A DNA stretch of 64,000 bases from Actinomycetota bacterium (GTDB taxonomy: Bacteria > Actinomycetota > Actinomycetes > Nanopelagicales > Nanopelagicaceae): positions 29,750-93,749 of the forward strand of contig RGSB01000001.1 of NCBI GenBank assembly GCA_010032875.1, read 5' to 3'. This document shows, one piece after another, positions 27,524 to 37,742 of the stretch (its first letter is position 1; the number at the start of each line of letters is the position of its first letter). Under the pieces are notes generated by a model that was not told the origin of the DNA, ran no database searches, and saw only the letters and a program-made list of their open reading frames with translations. Made by a program: the position numbers and the translations under genes.

Positions 27524-29269
27524 ATGTTGCGCACTCACGGAGCTGGAACGCTTCGCGCTTCCCATGTAGGCCAGAGTGTTACACTCGCTGGTTGGGTCGC
27601 TCGACGTCGCGATCACGGCGGCGTGGCTTTTATTGATTTCCGTGATGCAACAGGATGGGTTCAAGTAGTAATTCGAGATGAAAAAATTGCTGGTGCACTA
27701 AGGGCTGAGTGGTGTTTAAAGATTACGGGCGAAGTTGTTGCCAGGCCAGCGGGTAATGAGAATTCCGCTGTCCCTACTGGTGCAATTGAAGTCATGGGCG
27801 ATGACGTAGTGATATTAAGTGAAGCATCTGCGCTTCCATTTCCAGTTGATAGTGGCGATGACGTTGAAATCTCCGAAGAAGTACGTTTGAAGTACCGTTA
27901 CTTAGATCTTCGACGTGAAACTCCTGCCGCTAATTTGCGTTTGCGTTCAAAAGTTACGTCGACTATTCGACGTGTCATGGAGGACGAAGAATTTTTGGAG
28001 ATTGAAACTCCATATCTAACTCGTTCCACACCTGAAGGAGCACGAGATTTCTTGGTTCCCGTTCGTCTGCAACCCGGAAGTTGGTATGCATTACCGCAAT
28101 CACCCCAGTTATTTAAGCAGTTGCTGATGGTTGCTGGCATGGAAAAGTATTACCAAATCGCTCGTTGTTTCAGAGATGAAGATTTCAGAGCTGATCGCCA
28201 ACCGGAGTTCACGCAATTAGATATTGAAATGTCCTTTATCGATCAAGAGGATATTTTGGCAGTTGCCGAAAAAATCTTGGTTAAAGTATGGAAAGAAGTT
28301 CTTGATTATCAAATAAATTTACCGATTCCACGTATGACCTATCTCGATGCCATGGCTCGATATGGATCAGATAAACCAGACCTGCGTTTTGATTTAGAAA
28401 TCGTCGATTGCACTGACTTCTTCAAAGAGACAACCTTTAGAGTTTTTCAAGCTCCATACGTTGGCGCAGTCATCATGCCGGGTGGAGCAGATTCTCCACG
28501 ACGTGAACTTGATGCTTGGCAAGATTGGGCAAAAGCACGCGGGGCAAAAGGATTGGCTTATATTTTAGTTGCGCCTGATGGAACTCTCGGCGGTCCGGTC
28601 GCAAAGAATTTATCTGAGAACGAAGCATCTAAAATTGCTGCCTTTGTTGGTGCAAAACCAGGTGATGCGATTTTCTTTGCGGCAGGAGAACGCACTGCAT
28701 CTCTTAATTTACTCGGCGCGGTGCGACTTGAGATTGGTAAGCGTTGCAACCTCATTGACAATAATCGTTGGGAATTTGTTTGGATTGTGGATGCACCGAT
28801 GTTTGAACCGACTGAAAACAATGGTTGGACGGCGGTTCATCATCCATTTACTGGACCTAAACCAGAATTTGCACAAACCTTTGCGAAAGATCCTGCTAGC
28901 GCACTTGCATATGCCTATGACATTGTTCTCAACGGAACGGAACTGGGTGGTGGCTCGATTCGTATTCACGACCGTGCAATGCAGAAAGAAGTTTTCTCTG
29001 TTATTGGATTAAGCGATGAAGAAGCCATGAGTAAGTTTGGATTTTTGCTCGAAGCATTTAATTACGGACCACCCCCACACGGTGGAATTGCACTCGGGCT
29101 AGACAGATTATGCGCGCTGCTTTCTCATTCAGATTCGATTCGCGAAGTTATTGCATTCCCAAAAACAGCGAGTGGTGGTGATCCATTAACTGGTGCGCCA
29201 ACTCCAATTACTCCCGCACAACGTAAAGAGAGTGGAATCGATGGGGCACCAAAAGAGGGAGCCAAGTAA
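27524..29269 (+). CDS. aspS: Aspartyl-tRNA synthetase
   Basis: A 581-residue bacterial-type AspRS. The N-terminal OB anticodon domain ([15 protein letters not shown]), motif 1, motif 2 ([21 protein letters not shown]), the bacterial insertion domain (about 290-420) and motif 3 ([10 protein letters not shown]) are all present. Whether it is discriminating or charges tRNA-Asn as well cannot be told here; the window has no gatCAB or asnS. It starts 26 bases after hisS. Confidence 0.98.
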   Translation: MLRTHGAGTLRASHVGQSVTLAGWVARRRDHGGVAFIDFRDATGWVQVVIRDEKIAGALRAEWCLKITGEVVARPAGNENSAVPTGAIEVMGDDVVILSEASALPFPVDSGDDVEISEEVRLKYRYLDLRRETPAANLRLRSKVTSTIRRVMEDEEFLEIETPYLTRSTPEGARDFLVPVRLQPGSWYALPQSPQLFKQLLMVAGMEKYYQIARCFRDEDFRADRQPEFTQLDIEMSFIDQEDILAVAEKILVKVWKEVLDYQINLPIPRMTYLDAMARYGSDKPDLRFDLEIVDCTDFFKETTFRVFQAPYVGAVIMPGGADSPRRELDAWQDWAKARGAKGLAYILVAPDGTLGGPVAKNLSENEASKIAAFVGAKPGDAIFFAAGERTASLNLLGAVRLEIGKRCNLIDNNRWEFVWIVDAPMFEPTENNGWTAVHHPFTGPKPEFAQTFAKDPASALAYAYDIVLNGTELGGGSIRIHDRAMQKEVFSVIGLSDEEAMSKFGFLLEAFNYGPPPHGGIALGLDRLCALLSHSDSIREVIAFPKTASGGDPLTGAPTPITPAQRKESGIDGAPKEGAK

Positions 29270-29279
29270 GGCAATCGGG

Positions 29280-29285
29280 TAGGCT
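29280..29285 (+). promoter_or_regulatory. -10 box TAGGCT upstream of the DUF948 gene
   Basis: TAGGCT 36 bases before the ATG would give a leader of about 30 bases carrying an AGGGGGA ribosome site. Unlike the leaderless cases, this transcript would be conventionally translated. Confidence 0.45.
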
Positions 29286-29321
29286 GGGCATCAGAGAGCT
29301 GCGCAAACAAAGGGGGAAGTC

Positions 29322-29687
29322 ATGGGTCCAGGCGGAATTGCAACAATTATTGCCGCATCATCCCTGCTTGTTATTGCAATAGCGATTAGTTATGCGGTTA
29401 TTCGCGTTGGCCGCTTCATTGACGAAGCGAAAGCATCATTGAAAGCTGTTACCGATGAAACGACTCCACTTATTGAAGAAGTACATACAACCGTGACTTT
29501 GGTAAACGGACCACTTCAAAGTTTTAATCGAATTACAAAAAACGTGGAAGAGATTTCTGAAAAAATCACAAGTGCAACAAGCGGTCTAGTAGATAAGAGT
29601 GGACCCGCATTAAAAGTTGCTGGTGCGCTCGTAACCGCTGCACAAATGGGCAAAAAACGTTCAAAAAAGAAGAAGAAGGCTGAGTGA
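29322..29687 (+). CDS. DUF948 membrane-anchored protein
   Basis: A 121-residue protein: one N-terminal transmembrane helix (about residues 5-27), an amphipathic helical middle with ETTPLIEEVHTTVTLVNGPLQSF typical of DUF948, and a Lys-rich tail (GKKRSKKKKK). Similar proteins lie between aspS and alaS in many Actinobacteria; function unknown. A strong AGGGGGA site precedes the start. alaS begins 9 bases downstream. Confidence 0.85.
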   Translation: MGPGGIATIIAASSLLVIAIAISYAVIRVGRFIDEAKASLKAVTDETTPLIEEVHTTVTLVNGPLQSFNRITKNVEEISEKITSATSGLVDKSGPALKVAGALVTAAQMGKKRSKKKKKAE

Positions 29688-29696
29688 TCCCCACAC

Positions 29697-31985
29697 GTGG
29701 AATCCGCCGAGATCCGTTCGCGCTGGCTGCGCTTCTTCGAATCAGATAACCGCGAGGGTTTGCTCCACACGGTTGTGCCTTCAGCTTCATTGATTGCTGA
29801 TGATCCAAATTTGTTATTAGTTAACGCCGGCATGGTTCCTTTTAAGCCATATTTTCTCGGCGAAGTGACCCCTCCTTACAAGCGTGCAACATCGGTTCAA
29901 AAATGCGTGAGAACTCTAGATATAGATGAAGTAGGTAAAACAACGCGTCATGCCTCATTTTTTCAAATGTGCGGAAATTTTTCCTTCGGAGACTATTTCA
30001 AGGAGGGAGCAATTGCTCTGGCATGGGATTTACTTACACGTCCGATAGCGGAAGGTGGATACGGTTTTCCTGAATCTCGTTTGTGGGTAACAGTTTTTCA
30101 TAATGACGATGAAGCCGTGCAAATATGGAATAAGAAAATAGGTTTACCTCTAGAGCGAATTCAACGACGTGGCATGGAAGATAATTTCTGGTCCATGGGA
30201 GTTCCAGGTCCTTGTGGTCCATGCTCGGAGATTTACTACGACCGCGGCCCAGATTATGGAGTCGAAGGCGGACCTATTGCTGATGAAAATCGTTACATGG
30301 AAGTGTGGAACTTAGTTTTCATGCAGAATGAACGTGGCGCTGGATCTGGCAAAGACGATTTTCCAATTCTTGGTGAGCTACCTGCGAAAAGTATTGATAC
30401 TGGACTAGGCCTTGAGAGAATGGCGGCCCTTTTACAAGGGGTTGAAAACATTTATGAGATCGATACTACTGCACAAATTTTGAAACGTGCTTCAGAATTA
30501 ACGGGTGTGAAGTACGGCAGGGATGAAAAATCTGATGTTGCTTTGCGTGTTGTTGCAGACCACGCTCGTACGTCTGCAATGTTAATTGGTGATGGTGTTA
30601 CACCAGGCAATGAAGGTCGTGGTTATGTGCTGCGGCGAATGATGAGACGAACTATTCGCAACATGCGCTTACTTGGCTCAGAAGACTCGATTATGAATGA
30701 ATTGACGAAGGCAGCGATTGGCGCAATGTCGCCTCAATATCCAGAACTCAATGTTGAAAGCGATCGCATTTTGGCAGTTACGAAAGGCGAAGAAGACACC
30801 TTCTTGCAGACTCTAAAGAGTGGAACCACAATTTTTGAAGTTGAAAGTGCATCAATCAAGAAGAGTAAAGGCAAGAAAATTTCAGGCGATGCTGCCTTTA
30901 AATTACATGACACATACGGTTTCCCATTTGATTTGACATTAGAAATGGCTCGTGAAGAAGGTCTAGATGTTGACGAAGATGGCTTCCGTCGATTGATGAA
31001 AGAACAGAGAGATCGAGCAAAAGCTGATTCAAAGGCAAAGAAGAGTGGTCACACTGATGTAAGTGTCTACAAATCCATCGCAGATTCTCATGGTTTTACA
31101 ACTTTTCTTGGTTATACGCATATAGAGAGCGAATCGGTAATAAGTGCATTAGTGAGTGATGGGATTTCTGTTCAATCCGCGCAATCTGGCGATGAGATAG
31201 AAGTAGTACTAAATCAAACGCCTTTCTATGCAGAAGGTGGCGGGCAATTAGCAGACGGAGGATTGATTACTCTTGCATCAGGCGCTGTAATTGAAATTGA
31301 TGATGTGCAAACTCCCGTTCCAGGTATTTCTGTCCACCGAGGCAGAGTTCGCAGTGGAAGTGTTGAAGTTGGTACTAGTGCGCTTGCCCAAATTGATAGT
31401 GAACGCCGCAGTGCAATTTCACGTGCACATACAGCAACACATATGGTTCATAAGGCTTTCAGAGAAATTCTTGGCGAAACGGCAACACAGGCAGGATCAG
31501 AGAATTCACCTGGACGTTTTAGATTTGATTTTCCTGCAACTGGCGCAGTTCCAGATTCCGTTCTCAATGAAGTGGAAGCCCGAGTAAATTCATTGCTCCT
31601 AGATAACCTTGAAGTGAGTGCTGAAGTTATGAGTCAGTCGGAAGCTAAAAAACTTGGAGCGATGGCTTTATTTGGTGAGAAATATGGCGATCAAGTACGT
31701 GTCGTAAGTGTGGGAGATTGGGCACGGGAGTTGTGCGGGGGAACACACGTTTCGCGTTCAGGCCAATTAGGTGTTGTTAAATTATTGAGTGAATCCTCGA
31801 TCGGTGCTGGAGTGAGACGCGTCGAAGCTCTGGTGGGTGCGGATGCGTACAAATTTCTAGCTCGCGAACACATTCTGCTGAATTCACTTACAGAAATTAT
31901 CAAAGGCGCACGTGTTGAGGAGTTGCCAGAAAGAGTTTCTGACCTTAATCGGTTCAATCTCACTGATATCTGCACGACTGCCTGA
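29697..31985 (+). CDS. alaS: Alanyl-tRNA synthetase, truncated by a frame change
   Basis: The first frame gives 762 residues instead of the usual ~880-890. The catalytic core is intact ([44 protein letters not shown]), as are the tRNA-recognition domain and the editing domain with zinc ligands ([27 protein letters not shown]). After LPERVSDL (about residue 746) the frame becomes unrelated and stops at 31985. The missing C-terminal DHHA1/C-Ala domain is encoded in another frame (31912-32277). Between the two matching parts roughly 30-35 residues of the coiled-coil linker also seem absent. Start is GTG at 29697. It could be a real split, a programmed shift, or an assembly deletion. Confidence 0.85.
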   Translation: MESAEIRSRWLRFFESDNREGLLHTVVPSASLIADDPNLLLVNAGMVPFKPYFLGEVTPPYKRATSVQKCVRTLDIDEVGKTTRHASFFQMCGNFSFGDYFKEGAIALAWDLLTRPIAEGGYGFPESRLWVTVFHNDDEAVQIWNKKIGLPLERIQRRGMEDNFWSMGVPGPCGPCSEIYYDRGPDYGVEGGPIADENRYMEVWNLVFMQNERGAGSGKDDFPILGELPAKSIDTGLGLERMAALLQGVENIYEIDTTAQILKRASELTGVKYGRDEKSDVALRVVADHARTSAMLIGDGVTPGNEGRGYVLRRMMRRTIRNMRLLGSEDSIMNELTKAAIGAMSPQYPELNVESDRILAVTKGEEDTFLQTLKSGTTIFEVESASIKKSKGKKISGDAAFKLHDTYGFPFDLTLEMAREEGLDVDEDGFRRLMKEQRDRAKADSKAKKSGHTDVSVYKSIADSHGFTTFLGYTHIESESVISALVSDGISVQSAQSGDEIEVVLNQTPFYAEGGGQLADGGLITLASGAVIEIDDVQTPVPGISVHRGRVRSGSVEVGTSALAQIDSERRSAISRAHTATHMVHKAFREILGETATQAGSENSPGRFRFDFPATGAVPDSVLNEVEARVNSLLLDNLEVSAEVMSQSEAKKLGAMALFGEKYGDQVRVVSVGDWARELCGGTHVSRSGQLGVVKLLSESSIGAGVRRVEALVGADAYKFLAREHILLNSLTEIIKGARVEELPERVSDLNRFNLTDICTTA

Positions 31986-32277
31986 TGGAATAAATAGCGA
32001 GAATCTTCGAAGCATTGCTTTAGATTTACGAGCAAAAACCCCCTCAAGTGTTGTCGTCTTAGTCAGCGTTACAGATTCAAAACCAATTCTTGTAGTCGCT
32101 ACAAGTGAAGAAGCGAGAACCGCGGGCGTGAAAGCTGGAGCACTAGTAAAAATTGGTTCTACAATTCTTGGTGGTGGCGGTGGCGGTAAAGATGATTTCG
32201 CACAAGGTGGCGGAACGGATGTTTCTAAGATTACCGAAGCACTATCCACAATCGAGCAGACGATTTCTGGAAAATAA
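31912..32277 (+). pseudogene. alaS: Detached alaS 3' part: DHHA1 / C-Ala domain in a shifted frame
   Basis: This frame, open from about 31912, matches the end of alanyl-tRNA synthetase: [44 protein letters not shown] and the glycine-rich GGGGGGKDDFAQGGG. The real family match begins near 31948; the first codons are the out-of-frame copy of the upstream alaS sequence. No Shine-Dalgarno sequence precedes the GTG at 31912, so independent translation is not evident. The stop lies 1 base before the ruvX start, as for an intact alaS-ruvX junction. Confidence 0.85.
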
Positions 32278-32278
32278 G

Positions 32279-32701
32279 ATGCTTCGAGGGCGACGTCTGG
32301 CCTTTGATTTTGGAGACGTGCGAATTGGCGTGGCGGTGTGTGATCCGGATGCGATTCTTGCAACTCCTGTAACTACATTGAAAAACAATGATGATCACTT
32401 ATGGGAACAGATATTTGAATTAGTTAAAGAGTACGAACCAATACACGTTTATGTGGGTGCACCCAAGCATTTATCGGGTGCAAATGGTTCGTCGATGCAA
32501 AAAGCAGAAGAATTTAAAGAGCAGATTTTTACTCGGACTGGTATCCCATGTTCAATGGTAGATGAAAGATTGTCTACGGTGGCAGCAGCGAAGCAGCTAA
32601 AAGATTCAGGTATGAATTCTAGAGAGAGTAAAGCCGCAATAGATCAGGCAGCGGCAGTTGCAATACTTGAACAAGCAATTGCGATCGAAAAAAGAAAATA
32701 G
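32279..32701 (+). CDS. ruvX: Putative pre-16S rRNA nuclease YqgF/RuvX
   Basis: A 140-residue RNase H-fold protein. FDFGDVRIGVAVCD holds the first acidic residue, VYVGAPKHLSGANGS the middle motif, VDERLSTVAAAKQL the Glu, and SKAAIDQAAAVAILE the final Asp. It is the YqgF family, implicated in 16S rRNA 5' end maturation and earlier proposed as a resolvase. The start at 32279, one base after the alaS 3' part, gives the canonical N-terminus. Confidence 0.93.
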   Translation: MLRGRRLAFDFGDVRIGVAVCDPDAILATPVTTLKNNDDHLWEQIFELVKEYEPIHVYVGAPKHLSGANGSSMQKAEEFKEQIFTRTGIPCSMVDERLSTVAAAKQLKDSGMNSRESKAAIDQAAAVAILEQAIAIEKRK

Positions 32702-32705
32702 TTCT

Positions 32706-33728
32706 GTGAACAAGAACTCCTTTTTGCGGATATCTATAGCATTAGTTTTGGTTTTCACTTTTACATTTGTTGCACATGAGTTGCGTGCGGGACGGGCGGG
32801 TGCTGCTGATTTTCCCGATCGTCGGATTTCATCTACAGAAAAACTTATAGAAATAGCCGTAGCCGAAGGTTCATCTGGATCCGAAATTGCGCAACAACTC
32901 TTTACTGCGGGGGTAATCGAATCTTCCCAAAGTTTTTTCAAGTTAGCGATAGCTGATAGTCGAGCCGCACGAATTGCCCCTGGTGTTCATCTGCTTAATT
33001 CAAGAATTTCTTCTAAACAAGCATTAAGTCAATTACTTGATCCATTACGTATGCCAAATCTTGTAAAAGTATTTGAAGGCTCCTGGAGCACGGAAGTTTT
33101 TGCAATGCTGGAAGATGTTGGATTTGAACGGAAAGAAATACTCAATGCTGCGACAGAGGTAAATTTGCCATCGGGATTTAAATTGCTCGAAGGATTACTT
33201 TTTCCCGCGCAATATAGCTTTACAAAAGAGGTTACAGCTAGGGAAGCATTGCAATCTATGATTACCAATTTTGAAACTAAAACGAACTCTTTAGACTTAT
33301 ATTCTGATCCAAAGTTCACGCCACAACAACTAGTGACCGTGGCTTCAATTGTTCAGGCCGAAGGTCACACTGATGATTTTGACAAAGTTGCAAGGGTTAT
33401 ACGGAACAGGTTAAAAATTGGAATGCCACTTCAAATGGATTCCACTATCAACTACATAAAGAAAACCCGGGGGAGCATCTTCGTTAGCAAGAAATCGACA
33501 ATGATCAAATCTGATTACAACACTTACCGTAAATATGGTTTGCCTCCCGGACCTATTGGAAATCCAGGGATAGATGCCTTACGAGCTGCGATAAAACCAG
33601 CCAACGGCGACTGGTTGTACTTCATTACAGTTAGTCCTGGGGATACTCGATTTACTTCAAATTTTGAAGAGTTTAATGAGTGGAAAGTTTTGTATATAAA
33701 GAATAGGAAGGCTGGTGCATTTAATTGA
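32706..33728 (+). CDS. mltG: Endolytic murein transglycosylase MltG
   Basis: A ~340-residue YceG-like protein that cleaves nascent glycan strands and so ends peptidoglycan polymerisation. An N-terminal membrane helix (about residues 6-22) leads to a LysM-like module (VAEGSSGSEIAQQL) and the catalytic domain with QLVTVASIVQAEGH (catalytic Glu), RNRLKIGMPLQMDSTINY, YNTYRKYGLPPGPIGNPG and the final LYFITVSPGDTRFTSNF-type region. The start chosen is GTG at 32706, five bases after ruvX. aroE overlaps its stop by 4 bases. Confidence 0.93.
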   Translation: MNKNSFLRISIALVLVFTFTFVAHELRAGRAGAADFPDRRISSTEKLIEIAVAEGSSGSEIAQQLFTAGVIESSQSFFKLAIADSRAARIAPGVHLLNSRISSKQALSQLLDPLRMPNLVKVFEGSWSTEVFAMLEDVGFERKEILNAATEVNLPSGFKLLEGLLFPAQYSFTKEVTAREALQSMITNFETKTNSLDLYSDPKFTPQQLVTVASIVQAEGHTDDFDKVARVIRNRLKIGMPLQMDSTINYIKKTRGSIFVSKKSTMIKSDYNTYRKYGLPPGPIGNPGIDALRAAIKPANGDWLYFITVSPGDTRFTSNFEEFNEWKVLYIKNRKAGAFN

Positions 33729-34525
33729 TTAATGCCGCCGTTCTTGGATCTCCTATATCGCATTCGCTATCACCCAAGCTTCACGCCGCGGCATATAAAT
33801 TTTTGAACATCAAGGGTTCGTATACATCTTTTGATGTTCCTTCTGGATCTTTGCAAGATTTTTTATGCAACAAAGATTCGGAATGGACTGGTTTTTCACT
33901 TACAATGCCCTTAAAGGAAGAAGCTCTTAGTTGCGCAGACACTATTGATCCACTCGTCCAGAAAATCAGAAGTGGTAATACTTTGCTTAACCAGGATGGA
34001 AAGTGGAGTCTTTTCTCAACGGATGTGCTCGGTTTTAAAAATGCGGTAAGCACGAACAACGTAAACGCTCCATCTTCGGTGCTAATTATTGGTTCAGGCG
34101 CAACCGCACGTGCGGCTGTTGCGGCATTTGATTCCAGCAATACCACTATTTATGTACTTCATAGAAATTCTGAACGAGAGAATTCAATCAGGCAATGTGC
34201 GCAGTCATCCTCGATTACATTTTTGCCTTGGGAGTTCACAGCCGATATTTATAATTTTGATTTAGTTGTCAATACAACTCCCAAGTACGCAATAGATGAT
34301 TTCGCGCAACAACTATCGCGCAAACCTACTGGGACGTATTTTGATGTCATATACGATCCATGGCCAACTAATTTTGCATATTCCTGGGCTCACAATGGTG
34401 GCAATGTTATTGGGGGATTAGACTTATTGATTGCTCAGGGTATTGAGCAAATTAGGATTTTCACAGGTGCGCAGCTTTCCACAGCCGAACTTACATCCTA
34501 TTTGAAGAGTGAGTTAAAGATTTAA
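33725..34525 (+). CDS. aroE: Shikimate dehydrogenase
   Basis: A 266-residue NADP-dependent enzyme reducing 3-dehydroshikimate. The start is TTG at 33725, overlapping the mltG stop. Motifs are AAVLGSPISHSLSPKLHAAAY, SLTMPLKEEAL with the catalytic Lys, the nucleotide-binding LIIGSGATARAAVAA, VVNTTPK and the C-terminal GGLDLLIAQGIEQIRIFTG. The Asp of the usual TD(N)xG segment lies in STDVLGF. Position after mltG matches Mycobacterium (Rv2553c-Rv2552c). Confidence 0.95.
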   Translation: MINAAVLGSPISHSLSPKLHAAAYKFLNIKGSYTSFDVPSGSLQDFLCNKDSEWTGFSLTMPLKEEALSCADTIDPLVQKIRSGNTLLNQDGKWSLFSTDVLGFKNAVSTNNVNAPSSVLIIGSGATARAAVAAFDSSNTTIYVLHRNSERENSIRQCAQSSSITFLPWEFTADIYNFDLVVNTTPKYAIDDFAQQLSRKPTGTYFDVIYDPWPTNFAYSWAHNGGNVIGGLDLLIAQGIEQIRIFTGAQLSTAELTSYLKSELKI

Positions 34526-34534
34526 ACTTTATGA

Positions 34535-34999
34535 GTGAATCTTCTCGCAACATCTGTTTTTATCTTTTTTGCCGCTCGGATTTCATTTGAAGATATTAAA
34601 TATTTCAAGATAAGAAATCGTCACCTACTACCTTTTTTCTGCTGCACTCTTGTTCTTTCCGCTTTCTCTGGAAGTTTCAGGACACACTTTCTTTCTGGAT
34701 TGGTTTTTCTTCTTTTGTTCTCATTCATGCATATTGCAGGAGCGCTTCTGCCCCGCAAAGCAAGTATTGGTTTTGGTGATGTAAAGCTTCTAGCTGTTCT
34801 TGCATTTGGCTACGTAGATCATGGCATTCGGTCAACGGAGGTTTTTTTACTATCACTGTGGTGTGCACTTTTACTGCAGTTGTGCCTTCATTTTTTACAT
34901 CAAGGAAAGTTGCTCCCACGTATTGCGATGGCACCGAGCATCTTTCTTGCCGGAACCCTTTATTTGTACGCCCCGATAGGACTTCTTCTGCCACAATAG
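34535..34999 (+). CDS. A24-family prepilin peptidase, short form
   Basis: A 154-residue polytopic membrane protein starting with GTG. The two catalytic aspartates of aspartic prepilin peptidases are visible: one in [14 protein letters not shown] and one in IGFGDVKLL (the GxGDxK motif). It lacks the N-terminal methylase domain of PilD, as TadV-type enzymes do. No pilin or Tad locus lies in the window. The same lone gene follows aroE in Mycobacterium (Rv2551c). Confidence 0.88.
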   Translation: MNLLATSVFIFFAARISFEDIKYFKIRNRHLLPFFCCTLVLSAFSGSFRTHFLSGLVFLLLFSFMHIAGALLPRKASIGFGDVKLLAVLAFGYVDHGIRSTEVFLLSLWCALLLQLCLHFLHQGKLLPRIAMAPSIFLAGTLYLYAPIGLLLPQ

Positions 35000-35003
35000 G
35001 AGT

Positions 35004-36185
35004 ATGCGTTGGTTAACTGCAGGAGAATCACATGGTCCAGCCCTCACTGCGATTGTTGAAGGATTGCCGGCTCACATAAAGATCTCAACTTCAGAAATTG
35101 ATAAAGACTTAGCAAGACGTCGTCTCGGTGTAGGACGTGGAGCAAGACAGAATTTTGAAGCTGACAAAATAACGATTAAAGGTGGAATCCGTTTAGGAAT
35201 ATCTCAAGGTGGTCCTATCGCAATTGAAGTGGCTAATTCCGAATGGCCGAAATGGGAAAAAGTTATGTCAGCCGATCCCGTCGATAAATCTGAACTAGAT
35301 GGTTTAGCGCGCAACGCACCCCTCACTCGCCCAAGACCTGGTCATGCCGACATGGTTGGAATGCAGAAGTATGACTTTGATGACGCACGACCAATTTTAG
35401 AACGCGCAAGTGCTCGTGAAACAGCAGCTCGAGTTGCACTGGGAGCTATCGCTAAGGCATTTTTAGAACAAAGTGTTGGGATTAAAATTCTGAGTCACGT
35501 TATTTCTATTGGTAGCGTGCGCATTCCTGAAGACGCTGTGCTGCCAAATGAAAATGACCAACTCAAAATTGATGCAAACCCAGTGAGATGTGCGGATGAG
35601 AAAACCAGTGAGTTAATTATTCAAGAGATTGAAAAAGCTCATTCCGACGGAGACACACTTGGTGGCGTATGTGAAGTTTTGGTTTTTAACGCTCCGCCGG
35701 GACTTGGTTCTCATGTGCATTGGGATCGTCGTTTAGATGCTCGTCTCGCATCAGCGATGATGGGAATTCAAGCAATCAAAGGTGTTGAAATTGGAGATGG
35801 TTTTTTAACCGCAACCCGAAGAGGTTCTGCAGCCCACGATGAAATAGAAAAAAATTCTGCCGGAAAAATTGTTCGCCGAACAGACCGCGCTGGTGGCACT
35901 GAAGGTGGAATGTCCAACGGAGAAGTTCTGCGAATTAGCATTGCAATGAAACCAATTTCTACAGTACCTAAAGCTCTAGACACAATTGATGTAGCTACAG
36001 GCGAAGCAGCCAAAGCGATTAATCAGCGATCTGATGTTTGCGCTGTTCCGGCCGCAGGTGTCGTGGCAGAAGCAATGGCTGCGCTCGTTCTTGCAGAAGC
36101 GGTTCTTGAAAAATTTGGGGGAGACAGTGTTTCTGAAACCCGTCGAAATTTTCAGTCATATATGGAAAATTTACGATTCAAATAA
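35004..36185 (+). CDS. aroC: Chorismate synthase
   Basis: A 393-residue FMN-dependent enzyme that makes chorismate from EPSP. Family motifs are the opening [65 protein letters not shown] and [19 protein letters not shown] sits very close to the start codon. It leads an aroC-aroK-aroB-aroQ run, supplying pabB and tryptophan synthesis. Confidence 0.98.
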   Translation: MRWLTAGESHGPALTAIVEGLPAHIKISTSEIDKDLARRRLGVGRGARQNFEADKITIKGGIRLGISQGGPIAIEVANSEWPKWEKVMSADPVDKSELDGLARNAPLTRPRPGHADMVGMQKYDFDDARPILERASARETAARVALGAIAKAFLEQSVGIKILSHVISIGSVRIPEDAVLPNENDQLKIDANPVRCADEKTSELIIQEIEKAHSDGDTLGGVCEVLVFNAPPGLGSHVHWDRRLDARLASAMMGIQAIKGVEIGDGFLTATRRGSAAHDEIEKNSAGKIVRRTDRAGGTEGGMSNGEVLRISIAMKPISTVPKALDTIDVATGEAAKAINQRSDVCAVPAAGVVAEAMAALVLAEAVLEKFGGDSVSETRRNFQSYMENLRFK

Positions 36186-36186
36186 G

Positions 36187-36693
36187 ATGCCACCACGCGT
36201 TATTTTGATTGGGCCCCCAGGCGCAGGCAAATCGAGCGTTGGAAAATCGTTGGCACGCCTCCTTGCAGCAGACTTTGTGGATACAGATTCAGTTATAGCT
36301 ACACAGGAAAATCAAAGTATCAGTGAGATTTTCGTTGATAAAGGTGAAACATATTTTCGGGAAAAAGAGATTGAAGTATTACTTAATCAAATAAATATTC
36401 ATTCTGGTGTTTTAAGCCTTGGAGGCGGAGCGCCTTTGTCCGATGTAGCACAATCCGCAATCAAAAAATCAGGATCTACCGTAGTTTTTCTTGATGTAAC
36501 TCTTGCCGGTGCTGCGCCACGAGTAGGATTTAATCGCGATAGACCTTTGCTTTTGGGTAATCCACGCGCACAATGGCAGGAACTAATGAATGTCCGCCGT
36601 CCAATTTATGAATCTTTAGCGCACCATCGTGTACTTACAGATAAATTAACTCCAAACGAAGCCGCAGCGCAGATTGTTACACTTCTTGCATGA
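36187..36693 (+). CDS. aroK: Shikimate kinase
   Basis: A 168-residue NMP-kinase-fold enzyme phosphorylating shikimate. The P-loop is GPPGAGKSSVGKSLA, the shikimate-binding DTD is in FVDTDSVIA, followed by FREKEIEVL, the SLGGGAP loop and an RPLL lid arginine. The ATG at 36187, one base after aroC, gives the canonical N-terminus (MPPRVILIGPPG). aroB overlaps by 4 bases. Confidence 0.95.
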   Translation: MPPRVILIGPPGAGKSSVGKSLARLLAADFVDTDSVIATQENQSISEIFVDKGETYFREKEIEVLLNQINIHSGVLSLGGGAPLSDVAQSAIKKSGSTVVFLDVTLAGAAPRVGFNRDRPLLLGNPRAQWQELMNVRRPIYESLAHHRVLTDKLTPNEAAAQIVTLLA

Positions 36694-37742
36694 GCGTCAT
36701 TAAGGTTACATCAGAGCATCAATATGATGTCGTGATAGGCAAACCTTGGCTGTCAGAATTGATCACAAGCCTGCCAGATTATTCTCGCGTAGCGATCTTT
36801 TTCTCAGAAAATCAACGAAAATACATACCTGAAGTTTCTACTCCAGCTGAGGTTCATTATTTCCCATTGCCAGATGGCGAAGGAGCTAAATCGAGTCAAA
36901 CACTTTTAAAGATGTGGGATTGGATGGGTGCAGCCGGATTTACTCGCTCAGATGTTGTCATCGCCGTAGGCGGCGGAACGATCACTGATGCAGCGGGTTT
37001 CTTAAGTGCTACATGGATGCGCGGAATCGATTGGATTGCAGTTCCAACAACCTTAGCGGGGATGGTTGATGCATCAGTTGGAGGCAAGACTGGTATCAAC
37101 AGTGAATATGGAAAGAATCTAATTGGCGCCTTTCATTCTCCGCGCAAAGTAATCATCGACCCAGAGTGGTTAAGGACCTTGCCAGCTCGAGATCTTGCGG
37201 CGGGATTAGCCGAAGTTATAAAAACTGGATTTATTTCGGATGCAAGCATTTTGGATTTGATGAAGGAATTTCATTTAGATCGAGACCGCGAAAATTTAGA
37301 GTTATTAACTCAACTGATTGAAAAGTCTGTCTCAGTTAAAGCTCAGGTAGTTAGTACAGATTTTAGGGAAAGTTTTGAGCGTGAGATTCTAAATTATGGT
37401 CATACGCTTGGCCATGCGATTGAGCGTCATTCAAGGTACGCACTTCGGCATGGGGAAGCGATTTCAATCGGATTGGTTTTTGCTGCGCATCTTTCATCCA
37501 TTCATTGCTCGCTTTCAAGTGACGTTGTTCAACAACATATAGATTTATTGAGCAAGATAGGGCTTCCAACTAGCTATGACCGTGAAGCGTTTGCTCAGTT
37601 ACATGCGCTAATGAGCATAGATAAGAAGTCACGTGGTAATTCACTACGATTTGTTGGACTCTCTGAAGTAGGCAAGACACAGCGAATCGAGGGATTGAAG
37701 ATGGAAGATATCGCCCTTGTTTATGAGAAAATAGCCAAATGA
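36690..37742 (+). CDS. aroB: 3-dehydroquinate synthase
   Basis: A 350-residue NAD- and zinc-dependent enzyme that closes DAHP to 3-dehydroquinate. Visible are the NAD loop VGGGTITDAAGFLSATWMRG, PTTLAGMVDASVGGKTGIN, the zinc ligand Glu in GLAEVIKTG and the histidines in LNYGHTLGHAIERHS and RHGEAISIG. Overlaps aroK and aroQ by 4 bases each. Confidence 0.98.
   Translation: MSVIKVTSEHQYDVVIGKPWLSELITSLPDYSRVAIFFSENQRKYIPEVSTPAEVHYFPLPDGEGAKSSQTLLKMWDWMGAAGFTRSDVVIAVGGGTITDAAGFLSATWMRGIDWIAVPTTLAGMVDASVGGKTGINSEYGKNLIGAFHSPRKVIIDPEWLRTLPARDLAAGLAEVIKTGFISDASILDLMKEFHLDRDRENLELLTQLIEKSVSVKAQVVSTDFRESFEREILNYGHTLGHAIERHSRYALRHGEAISIGLVFAAHLSSIHCSLSSDVVQQHIDLLSKIGLPTSYDREAFAQLHALMSIDKKSRGNSLRFVGLSEVGKTQRIEGLKMEDIALVYEKIAK

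Noticed and set aside
31912..32277. Independent small gene following alaS
   Set aside because: Its sequence is the C-terminal domain of AlaRS, and no ribosome binding site is seen, so it is treated as the displaced part of alaS.
32153..32278. Longer ruvX starting at 32153
   Set aside because: The extension overlaps the alaS 3' part and is unlike YqgF; the ATG at 32279 gives the canonical start.
36034..36186. Longer aroK starting within aroC at 36034
   Set aside because: The extension is a shadow of aroC; shikimate kinases start close to the P-loop, as from 36187.
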